DNA from: AP-15 sp963747735
GTDB lineage: Bacteria; Pseudomonadota; Alphaproteobacteria; ATCC43930; CGMCC-115725
DNA length: 64,000 bases
Direction: 5' to 3'
NCBI GenBank assembly: GCA_963747735.1
Contig: CAVVGE010000006.1
Location: 1 to 64,000, forward strand
Shown here: one piece after another, positions 9,897 through 18,385 of the stretch
Layout of the letters: the number at the start of each line of letters is the position of its first letter
Numbering within the stretch: position 1 is the first letter of the stretch
The notes under the pieces: generated by a model
The model's database searches: none
Seen by the model: the letters and a program-made list of their open reading frames with translations, nothing else
Told to the model about the DNA's origin: nothing
Program-made: the position numbers and the translations under genes

Positions 9897-10772
9897 ATGG
9901 ACCTTGCCCCCCTACGCCGGCTCGTTGCGGATTTGGCGATCGTGCTGGCGCTCGTCACCTCGGGCTGCGCCACCGGCGGCAAGCCCGCTTCGGCGCCGCC
10001 GACAGCCGCGGCCGCCGGGGCGGAGGATTTCAACGACCCGTTCGAGGATACCAACCGCGCCATCTTCGACTTCAACCAGAAAGTCGACCGTATCGTCCTG
10101 GTGCCCGTGGCGAAGGCCTATCGCGCGGCGCTGGCGGAGCCGATCCGCAATTCGGTGCGCGACTTTCTCGCCAATCTGCGCGCCCCGCTGATTTTTGCCA
10201 ACGACACGCTGCAAGGAGATTTCGGCCGCGCCAAGGACACCGTCGTCCGCTTTGTCGTCAATTCGACGATCGGCATGGGCGGCCTTGTCGATGTCGCCGG
10301 CCGCTGGGGCATCCCCTATCACGATGAGGATCTGGGGGTGACGCTCGGGGTCTGGGGCGTCCCCGAGGGGCCCTATATCGTCGTGCCGGTGCTCGGCCCG
10401 TCGAACCCGCGCGATCTCGGCGGCCAGGTCGCCGAGAGCTTTGGCGATCCGTGGAACATCGAGGCTGCGAATCACAGCTTTCTATGGGTCACGTTTTTGC
10501 GGGGCGGGGTCAGCGGCATCGATCAGCGCTCGCGTTATATCGACACGCTCGCCGATATCGAGCGGACTTCGCTCGACTATTATGCAACGATCCGCTCGCT
10601 CTACCGCCAGCGGCGCGCGGCATTGATCCACCACAACAACGAAAAGTTGCCGCCGAACCCGTCGTTCAGCCAGAACGGCCTTGGCGGCAATTCGGCCGTG
10701 GCGGCGGTGAACCCGAGGGGCCGGCCGGTCGTTGTTTCTGAAGCGCCCAACGATTCCGAGGTGTCGAGGTGA
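9897..10772 (+). CDS. mlaA: MlaA (VacJ) outer-membrane lipoprotein for lipid asymmetry
   Basis: 291-residue lipoprotein. MlaA removes mislocalised phospholipids from the outer leaflet of the outer membrane and hands them to periplasmic MlaC. A signal peptide ends in the lipobox LVTSGC, making Cys the lipidated residue. The MlaA core is clear: EDFNDPFEDTNRAIFDFNQK, NFLANLRAP-type DFLANLRAPLIFANDTLQG, and DLGVTLGVWGVPEGPYIVVP. ATG 9897 is chosen since it gives the signal peptide directly. The mlaC-like gene follows with a GTGA overlap. The permease/ATPase genes mlaFED are not in the window. Confidence 0.95.
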   Translation: MDLAPLRRLVADLAIVLALVTSGCATGGKPASAPPTAAAAGAEDFNDPFEDTNRAIFDFNQKVDRIVLVPVAKAYRAALAEPIRNSVRDFLANLRAPLIFANDTLQGDFGRAKDTVVRFVVNSTIGMGGLVDVAGRWGIPYHDEDLGVTLGVWGVPEGPYIVVPVLGPSNPRDLGGQVAESFGDPWNIEAANHSFLWVTFLRGGVSGIDQRSRYIDTLADIERTSLDYYATIRSLYRQRRAALIHHNNEKLPPNPSFSQNGLGGNSAVAAVNPRGRPVVVSEAPNDSEVSR

Positions 10773-11383
10773 TCCTGCGTCGTACCGTTGCCGCCGCCGC
10801 CCTTATCCTCGTCCTCGCGGCGCTGGGACCGATTGCGCCGGCGGCGGCCGCCGCCGACCCGGCAGCGATGATCAACGACCTCGGCAACGAGGCGCTCGAA
10901 GTGCTGGGCAAGAATGTCCCGCCGGGCGAGCGGGAAGCGCGGTTCCGACAGCTGTTCCACCAGGATTTCGATGTCCCCGGCATCGCCCGCTTTGTCCTCG
11001 GCCGCTATTGGCGGACCGCGACCCCGGCCGAGCAGCAGGAATTCGTCGGCCTCTTCTCCGAGTACATCGCGCTCGCCTACAGCAATCGGTTGGCCGAATA
11101 CAGCGGCGAAACCCTAAAGGTGCTGGGCAGCCGGGCGGAGGCGGACGGCTCGCTGGTCCAGAGCGAGATCGTGCGCCCGAACGGCGCACCGCCGGCCAAG
11201 GTCGATTGGCGGCTGACCCGGACCGATGGCGGCTACAAGATCAGCGACGTGATTGTCGAAGGGATCAGCATGGCGGTCACCCAGCGCTCGGAATTCGCCT
11301 CGGTGATCCAGCGTAACGGCGGCCAGGTGCAGGGCCTGATCCGGGTATTGCGGGCAAAGACCGCAGGCGCCGGCGCCCACTGA
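10769..11383 (+). CDS. mlaC: MlaC-type phospholipid-binding periplasmic protein
   Basis: 204-residue MlaC/Ttg2D-family protein that ferries phospholipids between outer-membrane MlaA and the inner-membrane MlaFEDB transporter. An N-terminal signal peptide (LILVLAALGPIAPAAAAA) is followed by the family body: FRQLFHQDFDVPGIARFVLGRYW, EFVGLFSEYIALAYSNRL, and KVDWRLTRTDGGYKISDVIVEGIS. The GTG start at 10769 overlaps the mlaA stop (GTGA), so the pair is translationally coupled. It ends 22 bp before the convergent ettA gene. Confidence 0.92.
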   Translation: MILRRTVAAAALILVLAALGPIAPAAAAADPAAMINDLGNEALEVLGKNVPPGEREARFRQLFHQDFDVPGIARFVLGRYWRTATPAEQQEFVGLFSEYIALAYSNRLAEYSGETLKVLGSRAEADGSLVQSEIVRPNGAPPAKVDWRLTRTDGGYKISDVIVEGISMAVTQRSEFASVIQRNGGQVQGLIRVLRAKTAGAGAH

Positions 11384-11405
11384 CCCCCCTGGCGCCCACT
11401 GGCCC

Positions 11406-13090
11406 TTATTGCCGCACCAAGGGCTTGTAGCGGATGCGGTGCGGCTGGTCGGCGTCGCTGCCGAGCCGGCGGCGGCGGTCGGCCTCGTAATCGGCGTAAT
11501 TGCCTTCGAACCAGACGGCTCGGCTGTCGCCTTCGAAGGCGAGGATGTGCGTCGCTACCCGATCCAGAAACCAGCGGTCGTGGGTCACGACGACGGCGCA
11601 GCCGGCAAAATCGAGCAAGGCCTCCTCGAGCGCGCGCAACGTATCGACATCGAGATCGTTGGTCGGCTCGTCGAGCAGCAGCACATTGGCGCCGGCTTTG
11701 AGCATCTTGGCGAGGTGCACGCGGTTGCGCTCGCCGCCCGAGAGCTGGCCGACCTTTTTCTGCTGGTCGGCGCCGCGGAAATTAAAGAGCGCGCAATAGG
11801 CGCGGCTCGCCATCTTGCGCCGGCCGAGATCGATCTCGTCCTGCCCGGCCGAAATTTCCTGCCATACCGTGTTTTGGGCGCCGAGCGTGTCGCGTGATTG
11901 GTCGACATAGCCGAGCTTGACCGAGTTCGCCGATCCGGAATCGGCCGTCATCCGGCGTCTCGGCGCCGGTGATCATGCGAAAAAGCGTCGTCTTGCCGGC
12001 GCCGTTCGGGCCGACGACCCCGACGATCCCGCCGGGCGGCAGCCGGAAATCGAGCTCTTCGACGAGGAGCCGGTCGCCGAACCCCTTGCCCACCCCTTGC
12101 GCCTCGATCACCAAATCGCCGAGCCGCGGCCCAGGCGGCAGCACGATCTGGGCGTTCTCGGGCGCCTTTTCGCGGTTTTCTGCAACCAATGCCTCGTAGG
12201 CGGTGAGCCGCGCCTTGCTTTTCGCCTGCCGCGCCCGCGGGCTCTGCCGCACCCATTCGAGCTCGCGCTCGAGCGTGCGCTGGCGCGCGTCTTCCTGCCG
12301 CCCTTCCTGCGCCAGGCGCTGCTGCTTTTGCTCGAGCCAGCCCGAATAATTGCCCTCGTAAGGGATGCCGCGACCGCGGTCGAGCTCGAGGATCCAGCCG
12401 GCGACCTCGTCGAGAAAATAGCGGTCGTGGGTCACGGTCACGACGGTGCCCGGATAATCTTCGAGAAAACGCTGCAGCCAGGCGACCGATTCGGCGTCGA
12501 GATGGTTGGTCGGCTCGTCGAGCAGCAGCAGATCGGGGCGCTGCAGCAACAATCGGCAGAGTGCCACACGGCGCCGCTCGCCGCCCGAGAGTGTGCCGAC
12601 CGCTGCCTCGCCCGGCGGGCAGCGCAGCGCGTCCATCGCGATCTCGATCGTCCGGTCCAAATCCCAGGCGCCGGCGTGGTCGATCTTCTCCTGGAGCTCG
12701 CCCTGCTCGGCGATCAGCGCCTCCATCTCTTCCGGCGGCAAATCTTCGGCAAAGCGCGCGCTGACCGCTTCGAACCGGTCAACCAACGCCTTCGTTTCGG
12801 CCAGACCCTCGATCACGTTGCCGAACACATCCTTCTGCGTCGTCGAGCGCCGGCTCCTGCGGCAAATAGCCGACCCGCGCGCCTTCGGCCGCCCAGGCTT
12901 CGCCGACAAAGTCGCGCTCCTGCCCGGCCATGATCCGCAGCAAGGTCGATTTCCCGGCGCCGTTGGCACCCAGCACGCCGATCTTCGCACCCGGCAGAAA
13001 CGACAGCCAGATGTCCTTCAGCACCTCGCGCCCGCCGGGAAAGGTTTTCCCCAACCCCTTCATGACGTAGATGTACTGGTAGGAGGCCAT
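11406..13090 (-). pseudogene. ettA: EttA-type ABC-F translation factor, interrupted by two frameshifts
   Basis: EttA is a cytosolic ABC-F ATPase that binds the ribosomal E site and gates translation according to energy state. The start is clear (ATG 13090, MASYQYIYVMKGLGKTFPGG). Both ATPase cassettes are recognisable: Walker A GANGAGKST and GPNGAGKTT, signatures LSGGERRRVALC and LSGGERNRVHLA, and Walker B LLLDEPTNHLD and LLLDEPTNDLD. The frame breaks twice, near 12838-12846 (LPQEPALDD to KDVFGNVIEG) and near 11924 (DDGRFRIGE to SVKLGYVDQSRD). Each break is mended by removing a single base, giving about 560 residues, the usual size. Either two assembly errors or a dead gene; conservation outside the breaks looks intact. 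Confidence 0.88.
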
Positions 13091-13236
13091 CGCCGTTCTC
13101 CGCGCAGGTTGCCGGCACATTGGGTGGGGAGCCCGGGGCTTGCGGTCAAGCCCGCGGCATCGATTGCCGGCGTTTGCAATGCTGAAGCGCTGCCGCAGCG
13201 GCGCCCGCCCTCGGCGAGAGGCGGCGAGGGGCGCAG

Positions 13237-14454
13237 CTAGCCGGCGAAAGCGGCGATGCCGGTTTGGGCGCGGCCGAGGATCAAAGCGTGGATGTCGTGA
13301 GTGCCCTCGTAGGTGTTGACCGCTTCGAGGTTCATCACGTGGCGGATGACGTGGTACTCGTCGGAGACACCGTTGCCGCCGTGCATGTCGCGCGCCATGC
13401 GGGCGATATCGAGCGCCTTGCCGCAATTGTTGCGCTTTAAGAGCGAGGCCATTTCAGGCGCCGCCTTGCCCTCGTCCTTGAGGCGCCCGAGGCGCAGACA
13501 GGCGTGGAGGCCGAGGGTGATCTCGGTCTGCATATCGACGAGCTTTTTCTGGATCAGCTGGTTGGCGGCGAGCGGCCGGCCGAACTGGCGCCGCTCGAGC
13601 GTGTAGCTGCGCGCCGCGTGCCAGCAGAATTCGGCCGCCCCGAGCACCCCCCAGGCGACGCCATAGCGTGCGTTGTTCAGGCAGGAGAACGGACCGCGCA
13701 GCCCGGAGACGCCGGGCAGCAAATTTTCCGCCGGCACCAGCACGTCGTCCATGACGATCTCGCCGGTGGCCGAGGCGCGCAGGCTGAACTTGCCTTCGAT
13801 CTTTGGGGTGGCAAGGCCCTTCATGCCGCGTTCGAGAAGAAAGCCGCGGATTCTGCCGTCCTCGGTTTTGCCCCAGACGAGGAGGACATCGGCGATCGGC
13901 GCGTTGGAGATCCACGTCTTGGCGCCGTTGAGCCGCCAGCCCCCGGCGACAGCCACCGCGCGCGTCGCCATCCCGGACGGGTCGGAGCCGTGATCGGGCT
14001 CGGTCAGGCCAAAGCAGCCGACCCATTCGCCCGCAGCGAGCTTGGGCAGATATTTTTGGCGCTGCATCTCGCTCCCGAATTCCCGGATCGGATACATGAC
14101 GAGGCTCGACTGCACGCTCATGGCCGAGCGGTAGCCGCTGTCGACCCGCTCGACCTCGCGCGCGATCAGACCATAGGTGACGTAATCGACCCCCGCGCAG
14201 CCATAGCCTTCGATGGTGGCGCCGAGAAAGCCGAGCGCGCCCATCTCGTTCATGATCTCGCGGTCGAACCGTTCGTGCCGATTGGCTTCGAGCACGCGAG
14301 GAAAAAGCCGTTCCTGGCAATAAGCGCGGGCGGTGTCCCGCGCGAGACGCTGGTCCTGGCTCAGCTCGTCTTCGAAGAGAAGCGGATCGGACCAGTCGAA
14401 GACGCCTTCCGCCGCAGCGGCAGGAGCGTGCGCACGAACCGGATCGCCTTCCAT
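13237..14454 (-). CDS. gcdH: Glutaryl-CoA dehydrogenase
   Basis: 405-residue acyl-CoA dehydrogenase family flavoenzyme. It oxidises and decarboxylates glutaryl-CoA to crotonyl-CoA in lysine, tryptophan and aromatic breakdown, passing electrons to ETF. Subfamily markers are FDWSDPLLFEDELSQDQRL, AYCQERLFPRV, CFGLTEPDHGSDP and the catalytic-base motif YEGTHDIHALILGRAQTG. Four start codons stand in tandem (GTG-ATG-ATG-ATG, 14463-14452). ATG 14454 is preferred because GAGG sits 8 bases before it. No CoA-transferase regulator or LysR gene is adjacent; mucR is the upstream neighbour on the same strand. Confidence 0.94.
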   Translation of the reverse strand: MEGDPVRAHAPAAAAEGVFDWSDPLLFEDELSQDQRLARDTARAYCQERLFPRVLEANRHERFDREIMNEMGALGFLGATIEGYGCAGVDYVTYGLIAREVERVDSGYRSAMSVQSSLVMYPIREFGSEMQRQKYLPKLAAGEWVGCFGLTEPDHGSDPSGMATRAVAVAGGWRLNGAKTWISNAPIADVLLVWGKTEDGRIRGFLLERGMKGLATPKIEGKFSLRASATGEIVMDDVLVPAENLLPGVSGLRGPFSCLNNARYGVAWGVLGAAEFCWHAARSYTLERRQFGRPLAANQLIQKKLVDMQTEITLGLHACLRLGRLKDEGKAAPEMASLLKRNNCGKALDIARMARDMHGGNGVSDEYHVIRHVMNLEAVNTYEGTHDIHALILGRAQTGIAAFAG

Positions 14455-14586
14455 CATCATCACCTCGGCGGTGGCGGGCCGGCCAATATAAGGCGCGGTC
14501 CGCCCGGCGACGAGGTTTCCGACCGCCGGTATCGATGCAGCGCCGGGACCGATGCAGCGCCGGAGCGCGCCGGCGAGGCCGCGGCG

Positions 14587-15042
14587 TTACTTCTTGGCTG
14601 CCGCCGCCCGCCGCCCCGATTGGCGCCCGGTGTCGCGCCCGAGCCCGATCTTCTTGGCAAACTCGGAGCGCTGCTCGGCGTAATGCGGCGCCACCATCGG
14701 ATAGTCCTGCGCCAAGCCCCAGCGGGCCCGGTATTCGTCGGGAGTCAGATTGTAGGTCGAGCGCAGATGCCGTTTCAGCATTTTGAGACGCTTGCCGTCT
14801 TCGAGGCAGATCAGGTAGTCGGGCGTGATCGATTTGCGGATCGGCACCGCCGGCTTAAGCGGCTCCGTGGGCGTCTCGGCCGCTTTGTCGTCGAGACCGC
14901 GCAGCGAGCGGTAGACCGAGCTTATCACGTCGGCCAGCTGGGTCGTCGGCAACGTGTTGTTGCCGACATAGGCGGCCACCACGTCCGCAGTTATCCGTAG
15001 CAGCTCGTCTTCCGCCATCTTGGGCTCTGCCGTTTCCGCCAT
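14587..15042 (-). CDS. mucR: MucR/Ros family zinc-finger transcriptional regulator
   Basis: 151-residue H-NS-like global regulator typical of alphaproteobacteria, where it represses AT-rich promoters including its own. The N-terminal oligomerisation region reads LLRITADVVAAYVGNNTLP. The C-terminal zinc finger shows SITPDYLICLEDGKRLKMLK followed by RHLRSTYNLTPDEYRARWGL, and a basic tail ends in GRRAAAAKK. ATG 15042 is chosen with GAGG six bases upstream; an earlier in-frame Met lacks similarity. It stands divergent from glyA across a 355-bp spacer. Confidence 0.93.
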   Translation of the reverse strand: MAETAEPKMAEDELLRITADVVAAYVGNNTLPTTQLADVISSVYRSLRGLDDKAAETPTEPLKPAVPIRKSITPDYLICLEDGKRLKMLKRHLRSTYNLTPDEYRARWGLAQDYPMVAPHYAEQRSEFAKKIGLGRDTGRQSGRRAAAAKK

Positions 15043-15397
15043 CTTTCGCCTCGACAATTCCTGAAATGTGCCAATTCCCCGCCATAATCGGTGCACGAAT
15101 TTCTTGTGTCAACCGAAACTTATGGGAGAGCGGCGAAGTTTTCGCGCGAGCCCTTCGCCGCGGCGCCGGCGCCGAGGGCGGCTCGACGCACCGGTACAGC
15201 AACGATGCCCATCGCCGGGCCGAATGCACGATTCATGGTAGGGAATTGGCACTGCCGGTCGAGATATGGTATCCTGCTGCGATGATGGCCGCTGGCGCCA
15301 CGCGTCTTTTGCGCGGCGGCGACGGTGGCCCCCCTCAGCCAGCCTCGGCACCGCATCCGAGCGGCGGCCGCAGGGCCCTCGAACGAGTGATTTCTTG
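15043..15397. other. Divergent promoter spacer between mucR and glyA
   Basis: No coding sequence supported. An AT-richer tract at about 15095-15125 lies in front of mucR and is a plausible place for MucR autoregulation. A sigma-70-like promoter for glyA is noted separately. No glycine riboswitch or other structured leader is evident by eye. Confidence 0.45.
15246..15275 (+). promoter_or_regulatory. Candidate sigma-70 promoter for glyA-nrdR-ribD
   Basis: TTGGCA (15246-15251) and TATCCT (15270-15275) are separated by 18 bp. They would start a transcript with a leader of roughly 115 nt before the glyA ATG at 15398. Found by eye only. Confidence 0.35.
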
Positions 15398-16747
15398 ATG
15401 GCTTCCGCCCTCTCTTCAATCGATGCCGCTGCGACTGGAGCGTTCTTTTCCCAGGGGTTGGCGGCGTCCGACCCGGAGCTGGCGGCTGCCGTCGAGGCCG
15501 AGCTTGGGCGGCAGCAGTCGCAAATCGAGCTGATTGCCAGCGAGAACATCGTCTCGCGCGCGGTCTTGGAGGCGCAGGGCTCGGTTCTCACCAACAAATA
15601 CGCCGAAGGCTATCCGGGGCGGCGTTATTACGGCGGCTGCGAATTTGTCGATGCGGCCGAACGGCTGGCGATCGACCGCGCCAAGCGCCTGTTCGGCTGC
15701 GCCTTTGCCAACGTCCAGCCGCATTCGGGCGCGCAGGCGAACCAGGCGGTGATGCTGGCCCTGCTCCAGCCCGGCGACGCGATCCTCGGCATGTCGCTTG
15801 CCGCGGGCGGCCATTTGACCCACGGGGCGCGGCCCAACCTGTCCGGCAAATGGTTCGACGCGGTGGGCTATGGCGTGCGGCGTGCGGATGCGCGCATCGA
15901 TTTCGACGAGGTCGAAAGACTGGCGCTCGCCCATCGGCCGAAATTGATCATCGCCGGCGGCAGCGCCTATCCACGGGTTATCGATTTTGCCCGGTTTCGC
16001 GCGATCGCCGATGCGGTCGGCGCTTTTCTGATGGTGGATATGGCGCATTTCGCGGGCCTTGTCGCCGGCGGCGTCCATCCGAGCCCGCTGCCGCACGCGC
16101 ATGTCGTGACCACGACCACGCACAAGACGCTGCGCGGCCCGCGCGGCGGCATGATCCTGGCGCAGGACGAGGAGATCGGCCGGCGGATCAACAGCGCCGT
16201 CTTTCCCGGATTGCAGGGCGGGCCGCTGATGCATGTGATCGCGGCGAAGGCGGTGGCGCTCGGCGAGGCATTGCGGCCGGAGTTCAGCGCCTACGCCGCG
16301 GCGGTCGTCGAGAATGCCCGAATCCTCGCCGCCACGCTCGCCGAGGCCGGCCTCGCCATCGTCTCGGGCGGCACCGATACGCATCTTTTGCTGGTCGATC
16401 TGCGGCCCTTGGGCCTGACCGGGCGCGACGCCGAGCAGAGCCTCGAACGCGCCGGCATCACTTGCAACAAGAACGGCATCCCGTTCGACCCGGAAAAGCC
16501 GACCGTCACCTCGGGCATTCGCCTCGGCTCGCCGGCGGCGACGACACGCGGGTTCGGGCCCGCCGAGTTTCGCATGGTCGGGCAGCTGATCGTCGAGGTG
16601 CTGCGCGGGCTGGCGCAGGATGCCGCCGAGAACGGCGCGGTCGAAGCGCGGGTGCGTGACAAGGTCCGCGAGCTTTGCGCCCGCTTCCCGATCTACCCGC
16701 AAAGCCGGGGATCGAGCGCCGACGACGCAAAAAGGCGAGCGGGATAG
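15398..16747 (+). CDS. glyA: Serine hydroxymethyltransferase
   Basis: 449-residue PLP enzyme interconverting serine and glycine with tetrahydrofolate, feeding methylene-THF to MetF and nucleotide synthesis. Visible motifs are IELIASENIVS, the substrate loop TNKYAEGYPGRRYYGG, NVQPHSGAQAN, DMAHFAGLVAGG, and the PLP-lysine segment VVTTTTHKTLRGPRGG. ATG 15398 (MASALSSIDAAAT) is chosen over the longer upstream extension, which is low-complexity. It is followed after 8 bp by nrdR and then ribD, a common alphaproteobacterial order. Confidence 0.96.
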   Translation: MASALSSIDAAATGAFFSQGLAASDPELAAAVEAELGRQQSQIELIASENIVSRAVLEAQGSVLTNKYAEGYPGRRYYGGCEFVDAAERLAIDRAKRLFGCAFANVQPHSGAQANQAVMLALLQPGDAILGMSLAAGGHLTHGARPNLSGKWFDAVGYGVRRADARIDFDEVERLALAHRPKLIIAGGSAYPRVIDFARFRAIADAVGAFLMVDMAHFAGLVAGGVHPSPLPHAHVVTTTTHKTLRGPRGGMILAQDEEIGRRINSAVFPGLQGGPLMHVIAAKAVALGEALRPEFSAYAAAVVENARILAATLAEAGLAIVSGGTDTHLLLVDLRPLGLTGRDAEQSLERAGITCNKNGIPFDPEKPTVTSGIRLGSPAATTRGFGPAEFRMVGQLIVEVLRGLAQDAAENGAVEARVRDKVRELCARFPIYPQSRGSSADDAKRRAG

Positions 16748-16755
16748 GGGGAGAA

Positions 16756-17214
16756 ATGCGCTGTCCGTTTTGCGGGGCCGACGACACCCAGGTCAAGGAT
16801 TCGCGACCGACCGACGATCGCGGTGCCATTCGCCGGCGCCGCTTTTGCCCGAATTGCACCGCGCGGTTCACCACTTTCGAACGGGTGCAGCTGCGCGACC
16901 TGACCGTCGTCAAGAAGAACGGCCAGCGCGAGCCCTTCGACCGCGACAAGCTCGCGCGCTCGGTCTATGTGGCGCTGCGCAAACGCCCGGTCGAGGCCGA
17001 GCGGGTCGAGCGCATCATCAACTCGTTGGTGCGCCAGCTCGAAAGCTCGGGCGAGACCGACATCCCGAGCGACATGATCGGCGGGCTCGTCATGGAGGCG
17101 CTGGCGAGCCTCGACCAGGTCGCCTATATCCGCTTTGCCTCGGTCTACCGCAATTTCCGCGAGGCCAAGGATTTCGGCGAGTTTGTCGGGCGGATCGCTG
17201 CGGATGGCGAGTGA
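16756..17214 (+). CDS. nrdR: Transcriptional repressor NrdR
   Basis: 152-residue ATP/dATP-sensing repressor of ribonucleotide reductase genes. An N-terminal zinc ribbon (MRCPFCGADDTQVKDSRP with FCPNCTARFTTFER) is followed by an ATP-cone (VVKKNGQREPFDRDKLARSV ... YIRFASVYRNFREAKDF). ATG 16756 has a GGGGGA ribosome site. The gene overlaps ribD by 11 bp, giving translational coupling. Confidence 0.97.
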   Translation: MRCPFCGADDTQVKDSRPTDDRGAIRRRRFCPNCTARFTTFERVQLRDLTVVKKNGQREPFDRDKLARSVYVALRKRPVEAERVERIINSLVRQLESSGETDIPSDMIGGLVMEALASLDQVAYIRFASVYRNFREAKDFGEFVGRIAADGE

Positions 17215-18328
17215 GGCGGCCGATCCGCATCCGGATTTGGTTCACATGCGGGCGGCGCTGGCGCTGGCCCGGCGCGGTCTCGGCAATGTCTGGCCCAACC
17301 CGGCGGTCGGCTGCGTCCTCGTCAAGGACGGCCGGGTCGTCGGCCGCGGCTGGACCCAGCCCGGCGGGCGCCCGCATGCCGAGACCGAGGCGTTGCGGCG
17401 GGCGGGCGTCACGGCACGCGGCGCTACTGCCTATGTGACGCTCGAGCCGTGCTGCCATCGGGGCGAGACGCCGCCCTGCGCCGATGCGCTGATCGAAGCC
17501 GGGGTTCGCCGGGTCGTCGCTGCCCTTGAAGACCCCGATCCGCGCGTCGCCGGCGGCGGCATCCGCCGGCTGCGACAAGCGGGGGTCGCGGTCGAGACCG
17601 GGCTTTGCGGCAAAGCAGCGGCCGAGATCAATGCCGGCTTTCTGCTGCGCCAGCTTCAGGGCCGCCCGCTCGTCACCTTGAAGCTCGCCACCTCGCTCGA
17701 CGGCCGCATCGCCACCCGCACCGGCGACAGCCGCTGGATCACCGGCCCGGTGGCGCGCGCCCGCGCCCATTTGCTGCGCGCCGAGCACGACGCGATCATG
17801 GTCGGAACCGGCACGGTATTGGCCGACGACCCGGCGCTGACCTGCCGCCTCCCCGGCCTCGGCCGGCGCTCGCCGGTGCGCATCGTGCTCGACCGCAGCT
17901 TGCGCATTCCGGCTGCCGCCGCGGTAATCGCCGAGGCGGGCCGCGTCCCGACCTGGGTCCTGACCCTGTCCTCGGCCGATCCGGCCCGCCGCGCGATTTT
18001 TGCCGGCGCCGGCGCAAGGTTGATCGACATCGCGCCCGACCCCGCCGGCCAAATCGACCTCGCCCTGGCGCTTGCCGAGCTCGGCAAGCGCGGCTTGACC
18101 CGTCTCCTCGTCGAGGGCGGCGCCCGCCTCGCCGCGGCACTCCTGCAAGCCCGATTGGTCGACCGCCTCGTGTGGATGCACGCGCCGCTGCTGATCGGCG
18201 GCGACGGCACCCCGGCCATCGCCCCCCTTGGCCTGGACGCCCTCGCCACCGCGCCCGGTTTTGTGCGCATCTCGACCGAAACGGTCGGCGCCGACATGAT
18301 GACCGCTTATCGCACCCCCGAGGCATAG
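17204..18328 (+). CDS. ribD: Bifunctional riboflavin deaminase/reductase
   Basis: 374 residues performing steps two and three of riboflavin synthesis. The N-terminal deaminase domain carries the zinc site PHAETEAL and TLEPCCHRGETPPCADAL. The C-terminal reductase domain begins near residue 155 (PLVTLKLATSLDGRIATRTG, DAIMVGTGTVLADDPALTCR, LLVEGGARLAAALL). It is translated from inside nrdR (ATG 17204). In many alphaproteobacteria ribE/ribC, ribBA, ribH and nusB follow; here the series stops and convergent genes on the minus strand begin. Confidence 0.96.
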   Translation: MASEAADPHPDLVHMRAALALARRGLGNVWPNPAVGCVLVKDGRVVGRGWTQPGGRPHAETEALRRAGVTARGATAYVTLEPCCHRGETPPCADALIEAGVRRVVAALEDPDPRVAGGGIRRLRQAGVAVETGLCGKAAAEINAGFLLRQLQGRPLVTLKLATSLDGRIATRTGDSRWITGPVARARAHLLRAEHDAIMVGTGTVLADDPALTCRLPGLGRRSPVRIVLDRSLRIPAAAAVIAEAGRVPTWVLTLSSADPARRAIFAGAGARLIDIAPDPAGQIDLALALAELGKRGLTRLLVEGGARLAAALLQARLVDRLVWMHAPLLIGGDGTPAIAPLGLDALATAPGFVRISTETVGADMMTAYRTPEA

Positions 18329-18360
18329 CTCCCGCTCTCCTCTCCCGATTGCAGAAATGT

Positions 18361-18385
18361 CGCCGGGCCGGCAAGCCGGCCGGCG
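18361..18385. terminator. GC hairpin between convergent ribD and acyl-CoA dehydrogenase genes
   Basis: CGCCGGGCCGGC-AA-GCCGGCCGGCG forms an 11-bp stem with one bulged G. It lies 32 bp after the ribD stop and immediately after the end of the opposing gene. There is no U-tract, so it would be at best a weak bidirectional terminator. Confidence 0.45.

Noticed and set aside
12779..13426. Longer frame upstream of ettA beginning at 13426
   Set aside because: The extra residues are a low-complexity reading into the gcdH end; EttA begins at ATG 13090.
15043..15397. Glycine riboswitch in front of glyA
   Set aside because: I could not find the paired conserved aptamer cores by eye; only a promoter-like sequence is supported. 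A covariance-model search would decide.
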